Assembly: GCA_016794025.1 (NCBI GenBank)
Contig: JAEUKX010000031.1
Coordinates: 116,432-180,431 of the forward strand
Origin: Rhodospirillales bacterium
Lineage (GTDB): Bacteria > Pseudomonadota > Alphaproteobacteria > CACIAM-22H2
Direction: 5' to 3'
DNA: 64,000 bases
The notes beneath the pieces are model-generated. The model ran no database searches. It was not told the DNA's origin and saw only the letters and a program-made list of their open reading frames with translations. Below are positions 45,873 through 54,594 of this stretch, one piece after another (position 1 is the stretch's first letter; the number at the start of each line of letters is the position of its first letter). Position numbers and translations under genes: made by a program.

Positions 45873-46868
45873 CTAGCCTCGCAGCACGTAGTCGGTCGGC
45901 CAGCCGCGCAGTTCGTCGGCATATCGCCGGCCCCACGCGACCATCTCCGCCAGCCCCTCGTCCCAACCGATCCGCGGCTTCCATCCGAGGTCGCGCGCGA
46001 TCGCCGAACTGTCGAGCCAATACATGGAGTCCTGTCCGAGGCGGTCGGGCGACATCTCGCACAGATCTTCGAAATTCATGCCCATCGCGGCGGCCGTGCG
46101 TTCGACCACTTCGCGGATCGAGGTCGGCTCGGCCGGTCCGACATTGTAGACGCGGCCAAGCGGCGCGCCTTGCGCGACGAGAAAGATCGCGTGCGCGAGA
46201 TCGCGTGCGTGCAGGTACGACTTTTTCGCGCGCCCGCCGCCATGCAGGGGCAACCGGTTGCCCGTCAGCGCGCACCATACCGCCTTCGGGATCACCCGGT
46301 GCAGCAGCTGCCCCGGACAGTAGCAATTGCTCGGCCGCAGGATGTTCATCGGGAACTTGAGGAACCGGTGCGCGCTGAGCAGATACATGTCGAATGCGAC
46401 CTTCGAGGCCGCATAGGGACTGGTCGGCTTGATCGGCTCGTCCTCCGTCACCGCATGATCGACCGAGCCGTACATTTCCGACGTGCCAATATGGATGAAA
46501 CGCTCGAGCCAGTCGCGTTTGGCCAGTTCTTCGGCCAGGCGCGCGAGCGCCATGGAATTCGTCTCGAAGAAGCGCCACGAATGCTTCCAGGAGACCGCGC
46601 CCTCGCCCTGGGCGGCGAAATTGACGATCACCTGCGGACGCTCGCGATCGAGCAGTTCCATCAGCAGGTCGAACTCGTAGGTCACGTGCCGCGCGTGGTA
46701 GGCGTAGCCCGCGCGCCCGTCGATGCCGAGCGAGAACGGCGCCGGCCGCAACGGATTGCGGCCGATCCCGATCACTTTCGAAGGCGCTGCGTGGTCAAGC
46801 AGGTAGAATGCCGTGTGGATGGCAAAGGACCCGCCGCCGCCGAGGATCGCATAGCTTTTGCCGCCCAT
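45873..46868 (-). CDS. NAD-dependent sugar epimerase/dehydratase (GDP-mannose 4,6-dehydratase-like)
   Basis: A 331-residue extended-SDR enzyme. The N-terminal nucleotide loop is GGGGSFAIHTAFYLL. The active site reads GTSEMYG followed by SPYAASK (Tyr-x3-Lys), and RPSNCYCPGQ is the sugar-nucleotide loop. The SE pair in TSEMYG resembles GDP-mannose 4,6-dehydratases, so a 4,6-dehydration giving a 4-keto-6-deoxy sugar is the best guess; epimerisation is also possible. ATG 46868 has GGAG 5 nt upstream. It ends 3 bp before the E1 alpha start. Confidence 0.85.
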   Translation of the reverse strand: MGGKSYAILGGGGSFAIHTAFYLLDHAAPSKVIGIGRNPLRPAPFSLGIDGRAGYAYHARHVTYEFDLLMELLDRERPQVIVNFAAQGEGAVSWKHSWRFFETNSMALARLAEELAKRDWLERFIHIGTSEMYGSVDHAVTEDEPIKPTSPYAASKVAFDMYLLSAHRFLKFPMNILRPSNCYCPGQLLHRVIPKAVWCALTGNRLPLHGGGRAKKSYLHARDLAHAIFLVAQGAPLGRVYNVGPAEPTSIREVVERTAAAMGMNFEDLCEMSPDRLGQDSMYWLDSSAIARDLGWKPRIGWDEGLAEMVAWGRRYADELRGWPTDYVLRG

Positions 46869-46894
46869 CGTCACTCCCCCCACGCCACGTCCGG

Positions 46895-47551
46895 TCACGC
46901 GATGATGGTCCAGCAATGGTCGCCGCCGTAGCCCGCTTCCGCAAACAGGCGGCTCCATCCGTCGGGGCTGTCGTGCGTCTCGGCCGTCAGCACCCAAGCC
47001 TCGAATACAGCCTTCTCGGCCGCGTTTCGATAGGAATCGACCCGCACGAAGGCCCGTCCACCCGAAACGCGCTGGATCTCGGCGAGCGCGCGCACCGCGC
47101 CCGCGCGCGGCAGGTTGTGCACGGTGTCGAGCGCCAGCACGCAGGCGAACGCGCGATCGGCAAACGGCAGGAATTCCGCTGAGCCGCGCACGAGCCGCCC
47201 GCGACACCGCGGGTCGGCATTGGCCAGCGCATAGGCCGAGATGTCGAGGCCGAAGACCTCCAGTCCGGGACACGCGTCGAGAAGGTCGCGCACGAGGAAG
47301 CCTTTGGCGCAGCCCACATCGAGCACGCGGTCGCCGGCGCCAAGCCCGTAATGCGCGACGATGTCGCGCGCAACCGGCACCCAGCGCCCGTCATAGCGGT
47401 AGCCGCCGTAGCCGTAGGCGCGCGGCCCGTCGAAATAGGCCTGCCCGAACTCCTTGGCGATTCGCACGACCTCCTGCGTCTTCGCTTCGCGCCGTCCGGC
47501 CACGTCGCGTCTGGTCTTCGGCAGGGATCGCAGGAGGTCGAGTTCGGCCAT
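46895..47551 (-). CDS. Class I SAM-dependent methyltransferase
   Basis: A 218-residue methyltransferase. VLDVGCAKGFLVRDLLDACP is motif I, VFGLDISAYALANA motif II, and FACVLALDTVHNLPRAG motif IV. The N-terminal region GYGGYRYDGRWVPVARDIVAHY resembles small sugar/lipid methyltransferases of glycan clusters. Substrate unknown; O- or N-methylation of the cluster sugar is likely. It overlaps the dehydrogenase-like gene upstream by one base (TGATG) and precedes the dehydratase gene by 26 bp. Confidence 0.82.
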   Translation of the reverse strand: MAELDLLRSLPKTRRDVAGRREAKTQEVVRIAKEFGQAYFDGPRAYGYGGYRYDGRWVPVARDIVAHYGLGAGDRVLDVGCAKGFLVRDLLDACPGLEVFGLDISAYALANADPRCRGRLVRGSAEFLPFADRAFACVLALDTVHNLPRAGAVRALAEIQRVSGGRAFVRVDSYRNAAEKAVFEAWVLTAETHDSPDGWSRLFAEAGYGGDHCWTIIA

Positions 47552-48801
47552 CAGCCCCGCCCGAGCCGGTGATGGACGAAGCCGGCCGCGACAGCGGCCT
47601 GCGCGTCGATGACGCCGTAGGGATCGAAGAGCATCCGGCCGCGCATGCGTGCGGCGAGCGCCGCAGGGTCGAGCGTGCGGTAGACCGGCCATGGCGTCAT
47701 CACGGCAAGCGCCTCGGCGCCGTCGGCGACGGCGTAGGGATCCGCGCAGACGACGGCGCCGGCCACGCACGCCGGGTCGGCCGCCGGGTCGTGCACGCGC
47801 ACGCGCCCCGCGCCGAGGCGCGCCACAAGTGCCAGCGATGGCGCGTTGCGCGTGCTGGCCGTGTTCTCCTTGTAGGAAAGCCCGAGAATGCCGACTGTCC
47901 CGCGCGCGCGCAGGTCCGCCGGCATCCGGTCGTAGACCCAATCGCGTCGCCGACGGCTGTTCGCACGCCACGCCGCGACGATCCCGGCGTCGCTGCCCTT
48001 GGCCGCGGCGAGTGCCGCCACGGTTTCGAGGTCGCGCTCGAGGTTGCCGCCCGCGATTCCGAGTCCCGGCGACAGGTATGCGTGCGGACCGATACGCCGG
48101 TCGAGGCGCAGGGCCGGTACGATCTCGTGCCAGTCGGCGCCGATCTTCTCGGCAAGCTCGCCCAGCGTGTTGGCGACCGAGACGGTCGCGACGAGGCAGA
48201 AATTGATCGCGATCTTCGCGAGTTCGGCGCTCTCGTAGCGCATCTTCAGGACCGGACATCCGAACGCGGCGAGAAGGGTCGCATAGGCCGCCGGCAGCGG
48301 CGTGTCCGGATCGGCGGCTCCGACGATGATGCGCTCGGGACCGCGCGCGCGCGACAGCGCCTCGCCGAACACCAGCGTTTCGACCTGGTAGAAAACGCGC
48401 GCGGCCGGAAGGGCCAGCGCGCGCGTGAAGCCGGGCGGCACCTGGCAGAGCACGACGAGGGTTGCATCCGGCCCCGTCGACGCGAAAACCTCCAGCGCAA
48501 GCGCGCGCACGCCGGACAGGTCGCTGCGCGCTTCGGCGTCCGTCGGCACGTCCGGCGCGACCACCACGACATCGCAGGTTCGGAGCGCCGCGATCTCGGC
48601 CGTGAAGCGCTGGCGTGCGCCGTTGGCGTGCAGCGCTTCGGCCAGGCCCGGCTCGACCACGGGCAGCTCGCCGGCCGAAAGCCGGGAAACGAGCCGCACA
48701 TCCGCGTCGTAGCAGACCGTATCGAAGCCGGCCGCGGCGAATGCGGTGGCCGTGACGAGGCCCAGATGCGTCATGCCGGCGACGCCGATGCGCGGCTTCA
48801 T
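47551..48801 (-). CDS. UDP-glucose/GDP-mannose dehydrogenase-family protein lacking the catalytic cysteine
   Basis: A 416-residue protein with the full three-domain dehydrogenase layout: Rossmann N-terminus (IGVAGMTHLGLVTATAF), linker helix ESAELAKIAINFCL with conserved Lys196 and Asn200, and C-terminal GILGLSYKENTASTRNAP. The catalytic block PGxGFGGSCxPKD reads PGLGIAGGNLERD at 245-257, so Asn253 sits where the nucleophilic Cys should be. The PEFLREG segment is changed to VETLVFG. It cannot follow the usual two-step oxidation to a uronic acid. A single-step sugar oxidation, a keto-reduction or another redox role is possible. It overlaps the Gfo/Idh gene by ATGA. Confidence 0.83.
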   Translation of the reverse strand: MKPRIGVAGMTHLGLVTATAFAAAGFDTVCYDADVRLVSRLSAGELPVVEPGLAEALHANGARQRFTAEIAALRTCDVVVVAPDVPTDAEARSDLSGVRALALEVFASTGPDATLVVLCQVPPGFTRALALPAARVFYQVETLVFGEALSRARGPERIIVGAADPDTPLPAAYATLLAAFGCPVLKMRYESAELAKIAINFCLVATVSVANTLGELAEKIGADWHEIVPALRLDRRIGPHAYLSPGLGIAGGNLERDLETVAALAAAKGSDAGIVAAWRANSRRRRDWVYDRMPADLRARGTVGILGLSYKENTASTRNAPSLALVARLGAGRVRVHDPAADPACVAGAVVCADPYAVADGAEALAVMTPWPVYRTLDPAALAARMRGRMLFDPYGVIDAQAAVAAGFVHHRLGRG

Positions 48802-49727
48802 GCGGCGACCCCGGCCGAGAGGCGCGAAAGCACGGCATGCAGCCACCGGTCGCCGGAAAGATCGGCGGGCGGGCGCGCCGCGCACAACGCCTTGAAATGC
48901 GCGTACTCGGCCGCCCATGTCGGATCGCCTTCGGGCCACACGGTGACCGCCTGCTCCGGCCGGCCGGCCGGCAGGACGCGCGTGCGCACGGTCAGGCTCG
49001 ACTCGCCCCATTTGCACAGCGAGGACAGATGCGCCGAGCCGTGCTCGGCGAACACGTCGCACGTGAAATGGTTGCGCCAGCTCAGCAGCGTCATGTCGAG
49101 ATCGAAGGTCGGACCGGTCCCGCCGCCGCCCGCAAGCTGCACCCGGTCGGGCGCTTTGTTCTCGAAGCGGCTGGCCTGCACGACGCGGAAATCGTCGGCG
49201 ACGTCGCCGAACCAGAAGCGGAGCGCGTCGAGCAGGTGCGAACCGAGGTCGGGCAAGACGCCGGCGCCCGCATCGCGCCAGCCGGATTCGCGGACGAGCC
49301 GCGCCGTGCCGTTGCCGTAGAAGACGCGGCAGTGATAGATGCGGCCCAGACGGCCTTCCGCGAGGACGGCGCGCAAGGCCGCGAACCCGGGCTCGAAACG
49401 ATGGTTGTAGGCCGAATAGACGACGGCGCGCGTGCGGCGCGCCTGCGCCTCGATCCGGTCGAACGCCGCGCCGCCGGGAACCGCGAACGGCTTTTCGACC
49501 AGCGCATGCTTGCCGTGCGCGACCAGATACTCGACGAGTTCCGCCTTCGGCGCGTCCGGAACGCACAGGAGCGCCGCGTCGTACGCGTCGAGCGGAACCG
49601 AATTGAGGCTGCGCCAGGTCGCCGCCGCGACGAACGGATCGACCGTGCCGACGCAGTCCGCACCGGCCACCCGCAGGCGCTTCGCTCCCTGAACGCCCAG
49701 ACCGACGACGATGCAGCGCGAACTCAC
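48798..49727 (-). CDS. Gfo/Idh/MocA family oxidoreductase
   Basis: A 309-residue NAD(P)-dependent sugar oxidoreductase. The N-terminal Rossmann loop is VVGLGVQGAKRL, slightly short of the usual start, and the catalytic lysine is in VEKPFAVPGG. DAGAGVLPDLGSHLLDALRF contains the conserved Asp/His pair of the C-terminal domain. GTG at 49727 overlaps the stop of the kinase/nucleotidyltransferase gene. Family members oxidise or reduce ring carbons of NDP-sugars, so a 3-keto sugar step is plausible here (inference). Confidence 0.87.
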   Translation of the reverse strand: MSSRCIVVGLGVQGAKRLRVAGADCVGTVDPFVAAATWRSLNSVPLDAYDAALLCVPDAPKAELVEYLVAHGKHALVEKPFAVPGGAAFDRIEAQARRTRAVVYSAYNHRFEPGFAALRAVLAEGRLGRIYHCRVFYGNGTARLVRESGWRDAGAGVLPDLGSHLLDALRFWFGDVADDFRVVQASRFENKAPDRVQLAGGGGTGPTFDLDMTLLSWRNHFTCDVFAEHGSAHLSSLCKWGESSLTVRTRVLPAGRPEQAVTVWPEGDPTWAAEYAHFKALCAARPPADLSGDRWLHAVLSRLSAGVAA

Positions 49728-51277
49728 GCGTAACTCGCGCGCTTTTCCGCCGCGTCGATCTTCTCGGCGACGTCGGCGGGCGTCACCGGCACGTTGCCGT
49801 CGCGCTCGCATTCGCATGCCGCCGCCAGCGTGCCGAGAACGGCCGCAACGACGGGCGAGCGCGTGGCGAGCAGGGCCAGCGTCGAGTATGCGAGCAGCGC
49901 GTCGCCTGCCCCGACGGCATCGACAAGCCGATCAACGAAACTGTCGACGACGAAGAAACTGTCGGGAGCCACGTGGTCGGGCGAGCGCGCAACGAGCACG
50001 CCGCGATCGCCGAGCTTCAGGATCAGAAGCCTGCAGGCGGCCGCGTCGTAGACCTGCGAGGCGAGCGGGCGCACGCCGGAGTCCTGGTCGCCGGTCGCGA
50101 AACGCGCCTCGCGTTCGTTGGGCGTGATCAGGTCGAAGCCGCGGAACTCGGTGATGTTGCCCCAGCGGCTGGCTACCTGGCTGTCGGCGACGCGCAGCAC
50201 GTCGGCGGGAATCGCGTCGACCAGCACCGGGATCGTGCGCTTGTTGAAGATGCCGTGGCGGAAATCGCTGAACACGACCGCGTCGCAGCGCGTATTCCGC
50301 AGGGCGGCGGAGAACTTCGCGGCGATCGCGTCGGAGATCGAGCGGTTGTCGAGCGTATCGATCTTCAGCAGCCGGTAGTTCTCGGCGACGATGGCGTTCT
50401 TGCACGTCGTCGGACGGGTCGGATCGACGATCGGCCGGCAGTCGATCCCCGCACCCGCCATGCCGTCGAGCACGAAATCCTTCAGCGGATCGTCGCCGAG
50501 CACCGTGGTGAACGCCACCTCGGCCCCGGCGGCGCGCAGGTGCTGCGCCACGATGGCCGCGCCGCCGATATAGTCCCTCCGGCTCTCGTAGCGCACGCTG
50601 AGCGTCGGCGTCTTGGTCTGGCCGCCGATCATCGTCGTCTGCGTGTAGCTGTCTACGATCGTGTCGCCCACCACGTGCACGCGCCGGCCGGCCATCGCCT
50701 TCAGGGCCGCACGCAGGTCGTCGAAGCCGAGATTCTCCTTGTGCAGAAGCGACAGCAGCTTCTCGGTGCGCAGGGACGGCGGGGCGACCTCGAGAAGGCG
50801 CGAGGACGAATAGACGACGTCGCCCGGCGTGAACAGGATCTCGCCGCCATAGGCCTGCACGACGGCGGCTTCCTCGGCCGTCTTGGGCGGCATGCCGCCG
50901 GCCACGTACTCGTAGCCCTTGGCGAAAAAGTCCGGGCGGATCAGCGCGATGTTCTCGAGCGGTTTGTCGTTCGGGTCGATCAGCACGTAGTCGACCATCT
51001 CGAACGCGGCCAGGTTGATCGCGCGCAGGTCCTGCGGCACGTGCGGACGGTGCGTTCCCTTGACGATGTGGGCATCGGCCGTCAGCGACGCGATCAGGAT
51101 GTCCGCCTTGCTCTTGGCATAGAGCAGGTGGCGCAGGTGGCCGGGATGCACGACGTCGAACACGCCGTGGCACATGATGACCCTGCGCTCGCGCGGCGGC
51201 GGGCCGACGGCCGCGGCGATCTCCGCCGCGGTCCTGATCTTGTGGCCGAAACGCGCCGCGAGGTCGAAGCCGCTCAT
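49724..51277 (-). CDS. Bifunctional nucleotidyltransferase/PfkB kinase, HldE-like with reversed domain order
   Basis: A 517-residue fusion. The N-terminal cytidylyltransferase-like domain has GVFDVVHPGHLRHLLYAK (HPGH at 44-47). The C-terminal PfkB/ribokinase domain runs from about residue 195 (VHVVGDTIVDSY) to the catalytic GAGD at 456-459. E. coli HldE has the opposite order (kinase first). In heptose synthesis these activities make heptose 1,7-bisphosphate and then NDP-heptose, with GmhB acting between; gmhA-like and gmhB genes are in the same operon. The nucleotide used cannot be told. The start overlaps the upstream epimerase stop (ATGA). Confidence 0.87.
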   Translation of the reverse strand: MSGFDLAARFGHKIRTAAEIAAAVGPPPRERRVIMCHGVFDVVHPGHLRHLLYAKSKADILIASLTADAHIVKGTHRPHVPQDLRAINLAAFEMVDYVLIDPNDKPLENIALIRPDFFAKGYEYVAGGMPPKTAEEAAVVQAYGGEILFTPGDVVYSSSRLLEVAPPSLRTEKLLSLLHKENLGFDDLRAALKAMAGRRVHVVGDTIVDSYTQTTMIGGQTKTPTLSVRYESRRDYIGGAAIVAQHLRAAGAEVAFTTVLGDDPLKDFVLDGMAGAGIDCRPIVDPTRPTTCKNAIVAENYRLLKIDTLDNRSISDAIAAKFSAALRNTRCDAVVFSDFRHGIFNKRTIPVLVDAIPADVLRVADSQVASRWGNITEFRGFDLITPNEREARFATGDQDSGVRPLASQVYDAAACRLLILKLGDRGVLVARSPDHVAPDSFFVVDSFVDRLVDAVGAGDALLAYSTLALLATRSPVVAAVLGTLAAACECERDGNVPVTPADVAEKIDAAEKRASYA

Positions 51278-52287
51278 GCCTTCGCCCCCGCCCTGCCGAG
51301 ATAGCGGAACCATGTCTCTGTCGCCCTTGCGATGGAGGCCGGTTCCCACAGCGGCGCATCGCGCCAGCGCTCGATATCGGCCATCATGCGCGCGACCCCG
51401 TCCTCGAAAGACACGCGCGGCCGCCACCCCAGCATCCGCTCGATCTTGGCCGTATCGGCCCACGTGCAGTCGGGCTCGCCCGGACGGCGCGGCACGCCGA
51501 CGGTCGGTCCGCCGATCAGTTCGACCAGCCTGTTGACACTCTGCGGGGCACCCGCACCGACATTGAATCGCTCGCCGGCGATGCTGGCGCGCGCGGCGGC
51601 AAGAAACGCCCGCACGACGTCGCCGACATAGACGAAGTCGCGCGTCTGCGACCCGTCGCCGACGACCGTGAAGGGCTTGCCGGCCAGCTTCTGGCGGAAG
51701 AAAACGCCGAACACGGCGCCATAGGCGCCCGTCGTGCGGACCCGCGGGCCGTAGGCGTTGAAGATGCAGACGCTGTTGGCCGGCAGCCCGTAGACCTTGT
51801 GCCAGTGGAACACCGCCTGCTCGCCGAGATATTTCGACAGCGCATAGGGATGCTCGGGGGCAACCGGATGGTCCTCGGCCGTCGGCACCGACGCAAGCCC
51901 GTAGCAGGAGGACGAAGCCGCATAGACGAAGCGCGGCGAACCGGCGGCGCGCGCGCATTCGAGCACGCGCACCGTTCCCTGCACGTTGATCGCCATGTAG
52001 TCGGCCGGCCGCTCCATCGACGGAACGATGTCGCCGCGCCCGGCGAAATGGAACACCATCCGCGCGCCCGCAAAGGCCGGATCGCCGGGCTCGAGGCCGA
52101 GAATGTCGCGCTCGTGGAGCGTCACGCGACCCGAGCCGTCGTGCTGCGCGAGATTGTCGCGATGTCCGGTCGACAGGTCGTCGATCGCCGCCACGCGGAA
52201 TCCTTCCTCGACCAGCAGATCGACCATGTGGCTGCCGATGAAACCGCAGCCGCCCGTGACGACGGCCAGGGGCAGGTCTGCCGTCAT
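51274..52287 (-). CDS. NAD-dependent NDP-sugar epimerase (GalE/WbpP-like)
   Basis: A 337-residue extended SDR. VTGGCGFIGSHMVDLLVEEG is the NAD loop (GxxGxxG). The active site is ASSSCYG with HPYALSK (Tyr-x3-Lys), and RVRTTGAYGAVFGVFFRQKLAG covers the substrate loop. Overall closest in pattern to UDP-glucose or UDP-GlcNAc 4-epimerases. In this cluster it may act on the NDP-heptose made by the preceding enzymes. Coupled by ATGA to both neighbours. Confidence 0.87.
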   Translation of the reverse strand: MTADLPLAVVTGGCGFIGSHMVDLLVEEGFRVAAIDDLSTGHRDNLAQHDGSGRVTLHERDILGLEPGDPAFAGARMVFHFAGRGDIVPSMERPADYMAINVQGTVRVLECARAAGSPRFVYAASSSCYGLASVPTAEDHPVAPEHPYALSKYLGEQAVFHWHKVYGLPANSVCIFNAYGPRVRTTGAYGAVFGVFFRQKLAGKPFTVVGDGSQTRDFVYVGDVVRAFLAAARASIAGERFNVGAGAPQSVNRLVELIGGPTVGVPRRPGEPDCTWADTAKIERMLGWRPRVSFEDGVARMMADIERWRDAPLWEPASIARATETWFRYLGRAGAKA

Positions 52288-53294
52288 GCGACGCGCATCC
52301 GCTTCAGCACCTTGACGTTCGAGTAGCGCTCGTCGGTCAGACTGTCGGGCAGCCTGCCCTCGCGGAAGGCGCGACAGAGATCGCGCACCGCGTCCTCGAC
52401 CGAATGGCGCGGAACGAAGCCGAGCGCCGCCGCGATCTTCCGCGAACTGATGTGGTAGGAGCGGATGTCGTCCGTCGGTGTCGTGCCGATCTCCACCGGC
52501 GGGCGGCCGGGAAACTCCTCCGCGACGACGCGGCGAACGGCGAGCGCGATGTCCGCGATCGACATGTTCTGGTAGCCGGCGTTGAAGGTCTGGCCGGCGA
52601 TCGGCCCGTCGTCGATGTCGAGGAGCAGCTTGTAGAGGTCGCACATGTCCTGGATGTGCAGGTTCGGGCGCAGCTGCGAGCCGCCGAACACGGTGATCCT
52701 TCCGGCGTTGACGGCCTGGTTCGTCAGGATGTTTACCGACAGGTCGAGCCGCTGGCGCGGGCTGTAGCCGCACAACGTCGCCGGACGGACCGTCACGCAG
52801 GCGAAGTCCGGCGCCTGGTGGCGGAACAGCAGCCCTTCGCAAAGCCCTTTGAACTTGTTGTAGAGCGTCAGCGGGACGAGCGGGTGGTCTTCCGTCACGT
52901 CGGGCTTGTCGGACACGCCGTAGACCGAGCTGGAAGACGCGTAGATGAAGCGTCGCACGCCCGCGCGCTTCGCGGCGACGACCATCGGCTCGAAGCAGTC
53001 GTAGTTGATCGACTGCGAAAGCTTCTCGTCGAGCTCGAAGCCGGCGTCGTTCGAGATGCAGGCGAGATGGATCACGGCGTCGACGCCTTCGAAGGCTGCG
53101 GCGAGCCTGCCGGTATCGCGGATGTCGGCGCGGATGAGGTGCACGCCGTTCCCCTCGGAGAGTTCGCAGCCGTAATACATGGTGTCGAAGACGCGCACTT
53201 CGTGGCCGCGCGCGACGAGCTGCGGAACCAGCAGCGTACCGACATATCCGGCGCCGCCGGTAACGAGGACCTTGGGAAAACGCAGCTTCGTCAT
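52284..53294 (-). CDS. NAD-dependent sugar epimerase/dehydratase
   Basis: A 336-residue extended SDR. The NAD loop is VTGGAGYVGTLLVPQLVARG. The active site is ASSSSVYG followed by LYNKFKG (Tyr-x3-Lys), and RPATLCGYSPRQRLDLSVNILT is the substrate loop. The Thr-Leu-Cys-Gly-Tyr element is seen in a subset of NAD epimerases next to heptose enzymes. The reaction cannot be assigned beyond C4/C5/C6 epimerisation, reduction or dehydration of an NDP-sugar. ATGA overlaps link it to the transaldolase and the GalE-like gene. Confidence 0.85.
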   Translation of the reverse strand: MTKLRFPKVLVTGGAGYVGTLLVPQLVARGHEVRVFDTMYYGCELSEGNGVHLIRADIRDTGRLAAAFEGVDAVIHLACISNDAGFELDEKLSQSINYDCFEPMVVAAKRAGVRRFIYASSSSVYGVSDKPDVTEDHPLVPLTLYNKFKGLCEGLLFRHQAPDFACVTVRPATLCGYSPRQRLDLSVNILTNQAVNAGRITVFGGSQLRPNLHIQDMCDLYKLLLDIDDGPIAGQTFNAGYQNMSIADIALAVRRVVAEEFPGRPPVEIGTTPTDDIRSYHISSRKIAAALGFVPRHSVEDAVRDLCRAFREGRLPDSLTDERYSNVKVLKRMRVA

Positions 53295-54037
53295 GGGGTG
53301 GCCGCCCGGATCGGGGTTGTGTCGGTGCGAATCGTGTAGCCCGCCGCCAGCGCGTCGCGCCTGAACATCTCGACCGTCTCTCGCGACAGAACCGCCAGGT
53401 CGCGGCCGATCAGCGGCAGCTTGGCGAGCAATTCGGACGTGACCGTGACGATGGGGCACCCGATCGCGTCGGCCTGGACGACGTTCAGGATCTCGCGCGG
53501 GCTCGCCCACAGGAGCTCGGCGCGCGGGCGTGCGGCGAGGATCTTGAGCGCCTCGGCCATCACCGGCACGGGATCGACGCCGGTATCGGCAATGCGCCCC
53601 GCAAAAACCGACACGATCGCCGGCGTGGCGGCGGCGAGCGCGTCGGCGCAGTCGCGCACCTGCCGGAGAGTCAGGACCGCCGTGACGTTGACGGCGATCC
53701 CGCCGGACGACAGGCGCGCGATGAGCGGCGCGGCGCTGTTCCCGGCCGTGTCGGTCACCGGTATCTTCACGTAGACGTTCGGCCCCCACGCGGCGATGGC
53801 GCGCGCCTGGCGCTCCATCTCCGGGAAGTCGTCGGCGAAGACCTCGAAGGAAACCGGCCGGTCGGGGATCGCCTCGAGCACGCGGCGGGCGAACGTCTCG
53901 TAGTCGGCGACGCCGGCCTTTCGCATCAGCGTCGGATTCGTCGTGAACCCCCCGATACGCGGGTCGGCGGCAAGGCGCAGCATGGCATCGAGATCCGCGC
54001 CGTCCGCGAAGATCTTGATCCGCAGGGGCCGATCCAT
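53291..54037 (-). CDS. Transaldolase / fructose-6-phosphate aldolase-like protein
   Basis: A 248-residue single-domain TIM-barrel class I aldolase. KIFADGADLDAMLRLAADP and GFTTNPTLMRKAG are the N-terminal signature, the Schiff-base lysine is in VYVKIPVTDTAG, and ILWASPRE-like LLWASPREILNVV carries the barrel strand. Size is that of the short TalC/FSA group. In a heptose cluster it could supply sedoheptulose 7-phosphate, the GmhA substrate, or join a C3 unit to the sugar. ATG 54035-54037; 11 bp from gmhB. Confidence 0.87.
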   Translation of the reverse strand: MDRPLRIKIFADGADLDAMLRLAADPRIGGFTTNPTLMRKAGVADYETFARRVLEAIPDRPVSFEVFADDFPEMERQARAIAAWGPNVYVKIPVTDTAGNSAAPLIARLSSGGIAVNVTAVLTLRQVRDCADALAAATPAIVSVFAGRIADTGVDPVPVMAEALKILAARPRAELLWASPREILNVVQADAIGCPIVTVTSELLAKLPLIGRDLAVLSRETVEMFRRDALAAGYTIRTDTTPIRAATP

Positions 54038-54048
54038 CGCGCGCGTCC

Positions 54049-54594
54049 TCACGCCGTCGCCGCCGGCGCGGACAGGATCCAGCGCACGGCCGCGGCGATG
54101 CCGTCGACGCGACGATCGGGCAGCGCGCGCGTCGGCGGATCGTAGCCACGGTCGACGAAAACGGTGCGGCATCCGGCGGCCGCGCCGGCCTCGATGTCGC
54201 TCGCCCTGTCGCCGACCATGATGCTGGCCGGAAGATCGAGCCCGAGGCGCTCGGCCGCACGCGTCAGCATGCCCGGCCGGGGCTTGCGGCACGCACATCC
54301 GGCATCCTGCGCGTGCGGGCAGGTCTCGATCGCGGCGAGCGGCATCGCACGCTGCAGGGTCCCGTGCATCGCATCGACCGTATCCTGCGCGACAAGGCCG
54401 TTGGCGATGTCGGGCTGGTTCGTCGCGACGACGACGGTCCAACCGGCGGCGTCGAGGGCGCGCACGGCTTCGGCGGCGCCTTCGTAGATTCGGAAATCCT
54501 CGAGCCGTCGCACGGCGTAGCTGCGTCCATCGCGGAACTCCGGCACGACCAGCACGCCGTCGCGGTCAAGGAACACGGCGCGCCTTCCTACCAT
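54049..54594 (-). CDS. gmhB: D-glycero-manno-heptose 1,7-bisphosphate 7-phosphatase GmhB
   Basis: A 181-residue HAD phosphatase. The nucleophile motif DRDGVL is near residue 10, motif II is VVATNQPDIANG, and the zinc loop CPHAQDAGCACRKPRPGM is characteristic of GmhB/HisB-type phosphatases. MVGDRASDIEAGAAAGC is motif IV. It removes the 7-phosphate between the kinase and nucleotidyl transfer steps. It overlaps the GmhA-like gene by 7 bp. The HldE-like fusion and GmhA-like protein in the same unit support this assignment. Confidence 0.92.
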   Translation of the reverse strand: MVGRRAVFLDRDGVLVVPEFRDGRSYAVRRLEDFRIYEGAAEAVRALDAAGWTVVVATNQPDIANGLVAQDTVDAMHGTLQRAMPLAAIETCPHAQDAGCACRKPRPGMLTRAAERLGLDLPASIMVGDRASDIEAGAAAGCRTVFVDRGYDPPTRALPDRRVDGIAAAVRWILSAPAATA

